A program made the translations under genes and the position numbers. Positions 8,441-15,929 of a DNA stretch of 64,000 nt are shown here, one piece after another (position 1 is the stretch's first letter; every line of letters begins with the position of its first letter). The DNA comes from an uncultured Bacteroidales bacterium. GTDB lineage: Bacteria > Bacteroidota > Bacteroidia > Bacteroidales > F082. The notes beneath the pieces were generated by a model. The model was not told the origin of the DNA, made no database searches, and worked only from the letters and a program-made list of their open reading frames with translations. The stretch spans positions 27,801-91,800 of the forward strand of contig CAMZJA010000006.1 in the NCBI GenBank assembly GCA_947307415.1, in the 5' to 3' direction.

Positions 8441-10411
8441 ATGAAAAAAACTACAACTATGAAAGCCTTTGCGCTTTCGCTGGCAATGGCACTCGGTATG
8501 CTGTTGCCGACAACAACCAACGCACAGAACGACGGATTCTTCCGTGGCAACATGGACAACTATGAAAACCGTGATGCTGGTATTAATAGCAATGATGGTG
8601 CTGGCATTTCCAACTGGGGCATCGGCGAAGAAGTGCCTCTCGGTAGCGGTTTGCTGGTTTTGGCGGCTGCCGGCGCAGGTTATGCAGCAATGCGTCGCAA
8701 ACGCAACAAAAGAGGTGTTGCTTTGATTATCGCTCTTGCTATGATTCTAACGATGAGCAACTGCAAAAAGAATGTTGAGACAATTAGCAATGTGACTTCA
8801 AACGGAGTACAAATCACATTGGATGTTGACGGTGGCTCAAAAGTTAACGTTAATCCTACAGGAGGTGAAACATTCGCCACTGTCGATTTCGAATCTGGCG
8901 ACATTATCTATGTTGGCAACAATGGTCATTATTGCGGATACCTCGAGCATAATGGTACTTATTTCACGGGCAGCATAGATGAAACAAATCTGAGCAACGA
9001 CGACTACCTGCACTTCTATTTCATTGGTAACAAGGGAAAGACTTCACAGCCTTCTAGTGTGAGCATCACCGACCAGACATCGAAATATCCAGTGATTTCG
9101 TATGCACACTCCAAAAAATTATACTATGGCGCTGGGTCATATACTGCAAAACTGGAGAACTATTGCGCTATTGCAAAATTCCCACTTTCTGGCAGTGGTA
9201 CGAATAACGCCGTCTATGTTAGAGGTATGTATAACACTGTTACAGTAAATTTCGCTGCCAACAACTATGCAAGTTCAACCACTGGTAGTCCGTATTCTTT
9301 CTCGAAAGAAGGCAATGGCACGATAAGGCTGCATTCGGAGAATGCGACGGAGAAATGGGCTATCCTGCTCAAACAAGATGCTGTTACAGCCGATTTACTT
9401 GCTGACGGCTTTGAGGCGACTACCGTGAGCGTTCCTGCAATAGTGTCGAACACATATCATGCCAATGACATTGCAGCCGCTTCACTCACAGCAGGCAGCA
9501 AGGTTTGCTATTCTTTTACTTCTGACGACAAAGGTTCTGTAATACGCTTTTCCAAAGGCAACCTTCAATACCTTGGCACTGGCACATCTGGAAAAGAGAC
9601 ACCGAAATGGCGTTTCGCTGACAACCAGTGGGACTATATGGGCGACGGTCCTACTAGTGGCACTGCAAATCAGGGCAATGTTGCCATAGACGGATACTCC
9701 GCATACAATACAGGTACACCTACCGATGACGACATGGCTGCTGCAAGAGACTTGTTCGGATGGGGTACCAGCGGCATAAGCGGATACACACCGATAGCCA
9801 CATGCTACCAGCCATGGAGCACAAGCACAAACAACGACGATTACAAACCTTATGGATCGACCAGTATGAATCTGTATGACGGTGGTTCCAACAAAGGCAA
9901 GGCTGACTGGGGCTACAACGCGATATCAAACGGTGGCAACACTCAAAATTTCGGTTGGCGCACACTCACCAGCGCCGAGTGGACGTATTTGTTTAACACC
10001 CGCAGCAACACGACGGTGAACGAGACCAAAGATGCAAGGTTCACCAAGGCGGCTATAACGACTCCAGGCAGTACTACTGTCAATGGTTTGATAATATTCC
10101 CAGACAGCTATTCTGGCGGCACTCCATCGGGTGTGACATGGGGCGCCATCAACGGCACAAGCAATGGCTACACCACGACATGTACTGCCAATGGATGGGC
10201 AGCTCTCGAAGCTGCGGGTTGTGTGTTCTTGCCAGCCGCAGGCCGCCGGGAAGGTTCTTCGGTGGACTATGCGGATTCCTACGGGCGCTACTGGTCGAGT
10301 ACTTATATAAATAGCAACGATGCGAACATCGTGAACATCCGTGCGAACTATTTGAATCCACAGAGCAACAACCCCCGTTACCGCGGGTTATCGGTGCGTC
10401 TCGTCTTCTAA
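8441..10411 (+). CDS. FISUMP-domain surface lipoprotein with N-terminal PLGSG anchor-like segment
   Basis: 656 residues. Residues 1-28 are a Sec signal (cleavage near TNAQ). A short acidic region follows, then PLGSG (66-70), a hydrophobic stretch (70-83) and MRRKRNKR, which looks like a C-terminal sorting tail although the protein continues. Residues 84-108 form a second lipoprotein-type signal (basic start, hydrophobic core, Cys108 before KK), and an internal ATG at 8690 could start it. A beta-rich, fimbrillin-like stretch (about 110-350) precedes the Fibrobacter succinogenes major paralogous (FISUMP) domain (about 375-656), ending in FLPAAGRREG, YGRYWSSTY and GLSVRLVF. The function of FISUMP domains is not established; surface display is likely. 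A strong terminator follows. Confidence 0.82.
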   Translation: MKKTTTMKAFALSLAMALGMLLPTTTNAQNDGFFRGNMDNYENRDAGINSNDGAGISNWGIGEEVPLGSGLLVLAAAGAGYAAMRRKRNKRGVALIIALAMILTMSNCKKNVETISNVTSNGVQITLDVDGGSKVNVNPTGGETFATVDFESGDIIYVGNNGHYCGYLEHNGTYFTGSIDETNLSNDDYLHFYFIGNKGKTSQPSSVSITDQTSKYPVISYAHSKKLYYGAGSYTAKLENYCAIAKFPLSGSGTNNAVYVRGMYNTVTVNFAANNYASSTTGSPYSFSKEGNGTIRLHSENATEKWAILLKQDAVTADLLADGFEATTVSVPAIVSNTYHANDIAAASLTAGSKVCYSFTSDDKGSVIRFSKGNLQYLGTGTSGKETPKWRFADNQWDYMGDGPTSGTANQGNVAIDGYSAYNTGTPTDDDMAAARDLFGWGTSGISGYTPIATCYQPWSTSTNNDDYKPYGSTSMNLYDGGSNKGKADWGYNAISNGGNTQNFGWRTLTSAEWTYLFNTRSNTTVNETKDARFTKAAITTPGSTTVNGLIIFPDSYSGGTPSGVTWGAINGTSNGYTTTCTANGWAALEAAGCVFLPAAGRREGSSVDYADSYGRYWSSTYINSNDANIVNIRANYLNPQSNNPRYRGLSVRLVF

Positions 10412-10443
10412 TTCGTTTTGAATTACCTAATAATTATACAAAT

Positions 10444-10482
10444 CTCCGGCTCATGCATCGCAAGCGCCGGAGGTTTTTTTTT
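10444..10482 (+). terminator. Rho-independent terminator after the FISUMP gene
   Basis: CTCCGGC at 10444-10450 pairs with GCCGGAG at 10466-10472 across a 15-nt loop, followed by nine T. Confidence 0.9.
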
Positions 10483-10590
10483 ATGCGACAAAAAATTTTT
10501 CATCAAGAGGCTGCCGGTATGAAAATTATTTGTAATTTTGCAGCGTGAAAATGCCAGTGGCATGTGCAGCTTTGCCTTAATTGCTGGTGG

Positions 10591-11043
10591 TTATAGCACT
10601 TCCACCATCTGCTGTTTTTCATCGTACGCCGTCAGAACCCAGTTTTTGTCGGCTATTTTTTTGCCTTTCTCCCGAAAATTCTTTCTGACAGTCACAATCT
10701 TGTTTCCAATTTGAAAGACCGCCTTATCTACATTTTCGAAAACAGTTCTGCCCGATTCGATGATTTCTTTAATTTGGCAAGCCGCATCTTCAACGTTGAC
10801 GAAACTCTTTTCATTGCCGATGTGTTTCAGAAGAATGTGTTTAAATCCGCCGTTTTCGTTGCCCCAAACAAGATCAATATCACCAAAACTTTCCCGATGA
10901 AACACAGCTATCAAATCACCGTCTTCGTGAGTAATTAAGAATTCAAAAGCCTCTTTGGCTTTTCCTTTAAATTGTCTGTAAATCGGACCGAAAACCCCAG
11001 TCTCGGTTTTTGTGTTATTAGCATCTAATTTATTTTCATTCAT
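10591..11043 (-). CDS. Barnase/colicin E5-like (PBECR-type) nuclease domain protein, orphan
   Basis: A 150-residue protein without signal peptide. The segment GPIYRQFKGKAKEAFEFL...GDIDLVWGNENGGFKHILLKHIG matches the phage-borne Barnase-EndoU-ColicinE5/D-RelE (PBECR) nuclease family, in which the GDIDLVWG and conserved histidine region marks the fold. In that family the domain is usually the C-terminal toxin of a large polymorphic or phage protein; here it stands alone. I see no immunity gene on either side: 10412-10590 and 11044-11428 hold no gene. It is transcribed away from the glycogen operon across a palindrome-rich gap. Nuclease activity is inferred from the family only. Confidence 0.7.
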   Translation of the reverse strand: MNENKLDANNTKTETGVFGPIYRQFKGKAKEAFEFLITHEDGDLIAVFHRESFGDIDLVWGNENGGFKHILLKHIGNEKSFVNVEDAACQIKEIIESGRTVFENVDKAVFQIGNKIVTVRKNFREKGKKIADKNWVLTAYDEKQQMVEVL

Positions 11044-11202
11044 ACATTATAAAATTTATTAACCAATACAAATCCTTTTCGCCGTAAATGCTATTCCATT
11101 TTCATACATTAAAGTTTACGATGCTCTTTTGTTTCTTGATCCGAAATAAGCTGCAAAAATATAATGAAATTTTATACCGGTCAAGCAAAAAAATCCTGAA
11201 TT

Positions 11203-11234
11203 TTTTTAACATTTGAGGCCTGAAATGTTAAAAA
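11203..11234. promoter_or_regulatory. 32-bp near-perfect palindrome between divergent genes
   Basis: Arms TTTTTAACATTT (11203-11214) and AAATGTTAAAAA (11223-11234) are perfect over 12 bp. The centre G-AGGCCT-G is also self-complementary except for one G/G pair. It lies between the divergent nuclease-like gene and the glycogen operon, so it could be an operator or a bidirectional terminator. Confidence 0.6.
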
Positions 11235-11294
11235 TTTTTAACAATGTTAATGAATTTTAACATTTTAACTCATTTGGGATAAGAATAATTGGTT

Positions 11295-11321
11295 TTTATC
11301 CTGTTAATCTTGTTAATCCTG
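11295..11321 (+). repeat. Three imperfect 9-bp tandem units (TTAATCCTG type)
   Basis: TTTATCCTG, TTAATCTTG and TTAATCCTG in tandem, just upstream of the glycogen promoter. No coding role is seen. Confidence 0.65.
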
Positions 11322-11363
11322 TCTTGACAAGTTTAATTCCCGTCTTTTTTTGTCAAAAAAAAC

Positions 11364-11394
11364 TTGCATTTCTAAAAAACTTGTCATATATTTG
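11364..11394 (+). promoter_or_regulatory. Bacteroidota-type promoter of the glycogen operon
   Basis: TTG at 11364-11366, 20-bp spacer, TATATTTG at 11387-11394; the ATG of the debranching enzyme is 35 bp downstream. A near-perfect match to the consensus. Confidence 0.85.
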
Positions 11395-11428
11395 CAGTTT
11401 CATAATTTGGATAAAAAGTTTTTGTAAC

Positions 11429-13444
11429 ATGGCATATATCTCTTTTGACAAACGGCAACTGGTGAACCTCGAGTTCACGATGAACAAGGAGATTCTGCGC
11501 TCCAACCGGTCGGGAGCATTCTACAACACCACGATAATCGGCTGTAACACAAGGAAATACCACGGACTACTGGTGGTTCCACAGCCTCAGCTCGACAACA
11601 ACAACCACGTGCTGCTGTCACAACTCGACGAGACAATTATCGCTAACAAAGAAGAGTTCCACCTCGGTGTGCACGAATATAAGGACGGCACTGTGGCACC
11701 TCGCGGACACAAATACCTGCGCGAGTTCACTGCCGAACCGATACCGAAGCTGAAATACCGCGTCGGCAGCTCTATTTTAACAAAAGAATATATCTTCGAG
11801 GAAAAAGAACCCCGAATCCTTATCCGCTACACACTCGAAGAGGCGATGCAGCCTATAACGTTGCGACTCATGCCGTTCCTCGCATTCCGTAACGTGCACA
11901 TGCTCACGCACGAGAACTATACGGCAAACCGGAAATACACTCCGATAAAAAACGGAGCAGCATGGCAGATGTATGAAAACTACGACACCTTGTGCCTGCA
12001 GATCTCGAAATCAACGGAATATACACATTGCCCGATGTGGTATAAAGACGAATTTTACATCCGCGAGTTTGAGCGCGGCTACGATGCCGTCGAAGACCTC
12101 TATGTGCCAGGTTTCTTTGAGATAGCGATGAGGAAAGGCGACTGCATAGTGGTGTCGGCAGGAGTGGAGGAGAAGAACCCCGCTATGTTTAAGAAACAGT
12201 TTGAAAATCAGATAGAACACCGTATTCCGCGCGACAGCTTCGTGCATTGTTTGCAGAACTCAGCGCAGCAGTTTATAATAAAAGGAGAGAAGGGGACACG
12301 CATGTTCGCCGGCTTCCCGTGGTTTGGATCATGCAGCCGCGACACCTTCCTGTCATTGCCGGGAATCTGTCTGGCAAATAACGACGAAAAGACGTTCAAA
12401 GAGTTGCTGAAATACTTCATCGAGAGGATGCAAGGGGCGTTCTTCCCGCATAAATACTACCAAAAGAGCCTCTATTACACGGCAGTCGACTCACCGCTGT
12501 GGTTCTTCGTGGATCTTCAGAAATACGAGTCAATGCTGGGCAAAGATAGAAAAGCGATATGGCGTGAATACGGCAACGTAATAACAACCATACTCGACAG
12601 TTTCATCAACGGCACCGACTTCAATGTGAAGGCGCAGGACAACGGTTTGCTTTATGCCGGCAACGAAAACCTCGCTTTAACTTGGATGAATGTGTTCTGC
12701 GACGGCAAGCCGTGGACGCCGAGAACGGGATATGCCATCGAGGTTAATGGATTGTGGTACAACGCCTTACGCTATGGCGTGGAGCTTCTGAAGGCAGCCG
12801 ACAAGAAGAACATGCATCTAAATACTTGGCAGTATATCGCCGACAAGGTTGAGAAATCGTTCCTGCCAATGTTTTATGATGAAAAGAACAATATGTTCTA
12901 CGATTTCGTGAACGAGAAGGAGAAGAACAATATGGTGCGCCCGAACATGCTTCTGGCAGGCTCGTTGCGTTATTCGCCACTCGACGACAAGATGAAGAAA
13001 CGCATCTTGGATATTACACGTTCTGAGTTGCTGACAATCAGAGGATTACGTTCGCTGTCGCCACGCGATGAGCATTATCGTGGCGTGACCATCGGCAATC
13101 ACCGCGAGCGCGAGCAGGCATATCATATGGGAACCGTATTTCCTTGGTTGATAATGCCTTACGTTGATTTGTGCGTCCGTATTTATGGTAGGACAGCACT
13201 TCCTTATCTAGAGGATTTGTACACCGGCTTTGAAAATGCCATCTTCGAGAACGGCATCGGCAGCATCTCGGAGATTTACGACGGCAATCCGCCTCATGAG
13301 GCACGTGGCTGCATCTCGCAATCGACGAGCGTGGCGGCGCTGCTGTATCTGAATCATGTGATTAATTATCTGAAGAATGATGACCCGTTGTATGCGATTC
13401 ATCATGTCTTTGGTGATAATAATTCAAAAAATACAAAACTATGA
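11429..13444 (+). CDS. Glycogen debranching enzyme (amylo-alpha-1,6-glucosidase type)
   Basis: 671 residues from the ATG at 11429; an upstream frame extension would read through the promoter. The N-terminal domain contains the family block SNRSGAFYNTTIIGCNTRKYHGLLV. The GH133-type (alpha/alpha)6 catalytic half carries GFPWFGSCSRDTFLSLPGI, WMNVFCDGKPWTPRTGYAIEVNGLWYNAL and SISEIYDGNPPHEARGC. The enzyme hydrolyses alpha-1,6 branch stubs of glycogen in the cytoplasm; no signal peptide is present. First gene of a four-gene alpha-glucan operon; its stop overlaps the GT4 start (ATGA). Confidence 0.93.
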   Translation: MAYISFDKRQLVNLEFTMNKEILRSNRSGAFYNTTIIGCNTRKYHGLLVVPQPQLDNNNHVLLSQLDETIIANKEEFHLGVHEYKDGTVAPRGHKYLREFTAEPIPKLKYRVGSSILTKEYIFEEKEPRILIRYTLEEAMQPITLRLMPFLAFRNVHMLTHENYTANRKYTPIKNGAAWQMYENYDTLCLQISKSTEYTHCPMWYKDEFYIREFERGYDAVEDLYVPGFFEIAMRKGDCIVVSAGVEEKNPAMFKKQFENQIEHRIPRDSFVHCLQNSAQQFIIKGEKGTRMFAGFPWFGSCSRDTFLSLPGICLANNDEKTFKELLKYFIERMQGAFFPHKYYQKSLYYTAVDSPLWFFVDLQKYESMLGKDRKAIWREYGNVITTILDSFINGTDFNVKAQDNGLLYAGNENLALTWMNVFCDGKPWTPRTGYAIEVNGLWYNALRYGVELLKAADKKNMHLNTWQYIADKVEKSFLPMFYDEKNNMFYDFVNEKEKNNMVRPNMLLAGSLRYSPLDDKMKKRILDITRSELLTIRGLRSLSPRDEHYRGVTIGNHREREQAYHMGTVFPWLIMPYVDLCVRIYGRTALPYLEDLYTGFENAIFENGIGSISEIYDGNPPHEARGCISQSTSVAALLYLNHVINYLKNDDPLYAIHHVFGDNNSKNTKL

Positions 13445-14733
13445 GAGTCTTGATGTTTGGTTGGGAGTTCCCGCCTCATATCACGGGCGGTCTCGGTACA
13501 GCATGCTTCGGCATGACAAAAGGTCTCGCCAAGAACGGCGTGGAGGTGCTCTTTGTGGTGCCTAAGGCGCATGGCGACGAGGATCAAACCAGTGTGCGTC
13601 TGCTCAACGCCAGCGACGTGACGGTCGACATCGACCATGAGACGGAGCGAAGCTATTGGGACAGAGTGCAATACATGGAAATAGGATCCAACATCATACC
13701 TTACGTTGGACCTGAGCAGTATGAGCTGATGTTTGAGGAACAGCGTCATGCCACTCGAGGCTTCCGTAGCTCGGTGTTTGCGCCTAGATACGAGTTTTCT
13801 GGCAAATACGGCGCTAACCTCATGGAAGAGGTGGCACGTTACGCCCTGATAGGCTCGTCGATCGCCACGAAATATGATTTCGATGTCATCCATGCGCACG
13901 ACTGGCTCACATATTCGGCAGGCATCGCCGCGAAAGAGACGACAGGCAAGCCTCTGGTGGTGCACATGCACGCCACTGAGTTTGACCGCTCGGGCGAAAA
14001 CATCAACACCGACGTGTACGCTATCGAGAAACGAGGCATGGAGGCGGCCGACATAGTCATCACAGTGAGCGACTGGACACGTAACATCGTCATCGAGAAA
14101 TACGGCATCAATCCTGATAAGGTCATCACCGTGCATAACGCTGTTGAGCCAAGCGACAAATCGCTCGACGAATACGAGCGCAGCGGCCTGAAAAACAAGG
14201 TGGTGACGTTCCTTGGACGTATCACCTACCAGAAAGGCCCGGAATACTTCGTTGAAGCAGCATACAAGATTCTGCAGGTCGACCCGAGCATACATTTCGT
14301 GATGGCCGGCACAGGAGATCTTCTGCAAAAGATGATAAAACGTGTGGCGCAGCTTAAGATCGGAGCTAATTTCCACTTCACAGGCTTCCTCAAAGGCAAC
14401 GACGTCGACCAGATGTTCGCCATGACCGATGTCTTTGTAATGCCTTCAATATCAGAGCCTTTCGGCATCGTACCGCTTGAGGCGATGCGTCTGAAGGTGC
14501 CAGTGGTAATCTCGAAGCAGTCGGGAGTGTCGGAGGTTGTGGAGCATGCCTTGAAGGTCGATTTCTGGGACATCAACGGACTCGCCGACGCTATCTACGG
14601 ACTCTGCAAATACAAAGCCGTGAGCGACGTCTTCCGTAAGGAAGGAAAAGAAGAGGTCGATAACCTGAAATGGGAGTACGCCTCGAAGAAAATTAAGAAT
14701 GTATATGAATTGGCAATAAACAAAACTAGATAA
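13441..14733 (+). CDS. Family 4 glycosyltransferase, glycogen/starch-synthase-like
   Basis: 430 residues with a GT-B fold of two Rossmann halves. The N-terminus MRVLMFGWEFPPHITGGLGT contains the GGLG donor/acceptor loop of starch-synthase-like GT4 enzymes, HAHDWLTY follows in the first half, and the C-terminal half has the E-x7-E-type motif SEPFGIVPLEAM. Expected to transfer glucose from a nucleotide sugar in alpha-glucan synthesis; donor and linkage are not determined by the sequence. Translationally coupled to the debranching enzyme and one base before the GH57 gene, which supports a role in glycogen metabolism. Confidence 0.88.
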   Translation: MRVLMFGWEFPPHITGGLGTACFGMTKGLAKNGVEVLFVVPKAHGDEDQTSVRLLNASDVTVDIDHETERSYWDRVQYMEIGSNIIPYVGPEQYELMFEEQRHATRGFRSSVFAPRYEFSGKYGANLMEEVARYALIGSSIATKYDFDVIHAHDWLTYSAGIAAKETTGKPLVVHMHATEFDRSGENINTDVYAIEKRGMEAADIVITVSDWTRNIVIEKYGINPDKVITVHNAVEPSDKSLDEYERSGLKNKVVTFLGRITYQKGPEYFVEAAYKILQVDPSIHFVMAGTGDLLQKMIKRVAQLKIGANFHFTGFLKGNDVDQMFAMTDVFVMPSISEPFGIVPLEAMRLKVPVVISKQSGVSEVVEHALKVDFWDINGLADAIYGLCKYKAVSDVFRKEGKEEVDNLKWEYASKKIKNVYELAINKTR

Positions 14734-14734
14734 T

Positions 14735-15865
14735 ATGAGGTCATTATGTTTCTATTTCCAAGTGCATCAGCCATATAGGCTTCGCACGTATCGTTTTTTC
14801 GATATCGGAAAGCGTCATTTCTACTATGACGAATATAACAACCGTATTGCGATGCAGCGTGTGGCTGAGCGTTGCTATCTTCCTATGAATCAATTATTTA
14901 TGAAGAAGATTGAACAGCTAGGCTCTAAAATGAAGTTCGCCATCTCCTTCTCGGGAACGGCAATTGAGCAGATGGAGGTGTATGCACCGTATGCTCTCGA
15001 AAGCTTCAAAAAACTCGTCGCGACAGGCAATGTGGAGGTGCTGGCTGAGACCTATTCGCATTCAGTGGCCTCGCTGATGAATAAAGACGCTTTCAAGATG
15101 GAAGTCGCTGAACATAAACGACTTATGAAAGACATCTTCAACGTCAGGACGAAGACTTTCCATAACACTGAGCTGATTTATTCCAATGAAATAGGTGCCG
15201 ACGTGGCTGAGATGGGCTTCGACCTCATCTTGACCGAAGGTGCCAAGCATGTGTTGGGCTGGAAGAGTCCTAACTACTTGTATGTTAACGCGATAAATCC
15301 TAAGATGAAGGTGATGTTGCGTAACTGGAAGATGAGCGACGAGATAGCTTTGAAGTTTGGAAATGAGAAATTCAATGTTGATGACTTCGTCAATTGGCTT
15401 AATTCGATTCCGAAGGAAGAGGAGATAGTGAACATTTTTATTGATTATGAGACATTTGGCGAAGGAAAGGATGCTTCGACAGGTATCTTCGATTTTATAA
15501 ATTATCTGCCTGAAGCTGTTTTGAAAAACACTGATTTTCAGTTTGTTACGCCTCATCATATTGCCGACAAGCTGCAGCCGACGGGAGTGTTCGACGCACC
15601 TATCCCGCTGTCGTGCTGCGACGAGGAACGCGACCTCTCGACATGGATGGGCAACGACATGCAGGACGACGCTCTGGCGACGTTGTACGGATGCTTCAAG
15701 AAGGTGAAAGCCTCTAAGGATGAAGAACTTATGCGCGACTGGAGAGCTTTGCAGGCCTCGGAAAACTTTGCCGCGATGTGCACTAAATATCCGAATGGCA
15801 CACCATACGACTACTACATTAATTACATGAATATTTTAACTGATTTTATTAACAGAATGAAATAG
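14735..15865 (+). CDS. GH57 family alpha-amylase-like protein
   Basis: 376 residues, no signal peptide. The N-terminus MRSLCFYFQVHQPYRLR and later blocks ETYSHSVASLM, NTELIYSNEIGADVAEMGFDLILTEG and IDYETFGEGK are the conserved regions of family 57 glycoside hydrolases, which cleave or transfer alpha-1,4-glucan chains by a retaining mechanism. The end (PYDYYINYMNILTDFINRMK) matches the usual family tail, so the protein is complete though shorter than related proteins I recall (about 450 residues). In this operon it probably trims or rearranges glycogen inside the cell. Confidence 0.88.
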   Translation: MRSLCFYFQVHQPYRLRTYRFFDIGKRHFYYDEYNNRIAMQRVAERCYLPMNQLFMKKIEQLGSKMKFAISFSGTAIEQMEVYAPYALESFKKLVATGNVEVLAETYSHSVASLMNKDAFKMEVAEHKRLMKDIFNVRTKTFHNTELIYSNEIGADVAEMGFDLILTEGAKHVLGWKSPNYLYVNAINPKMKVMLRNWKMSDEIALKFGNEKFNVDDFVNWLNSIPKEEEIVNIFIDYETFGEGKDASTGIFDFINYLPEAVLKNTDFQFVTPHHIADKLQPTGVFDAPIPLSCCDEERDLSTWMGNDMQDDALATLYGCFKKVKASKDEELMRDWRALQASENFAAMCTKYPNGTPYDYYINYMNILTDFINRMK

Positions 15866-15898
15866 TTATCAGTTGTTCAGTTGATTCTGACTATTGGT

Positions 15899-15922
15899 TA
15901 ACTGACTAACTGACTAACTGAT
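15899..15922 (+). repeat. Tandem TAACTGAC octamers
   Basis: Three 8-bp units (TAACTGAC, TAACTGAC, TAACTGAT) between the GH57 and fusion genes. The same motif recurs at 47391-47404, at the end of the aat gene. Confidence 0.75.
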
Positions 15923-15929
15923 TAACTTT

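Noticed and set aside
13402-14376. 324-codon minus-strand frame over the GT4 gene
   Set aside because: Antisense to conserved GT4 sequence and spans a gene border; no recognisable domain or promoter.
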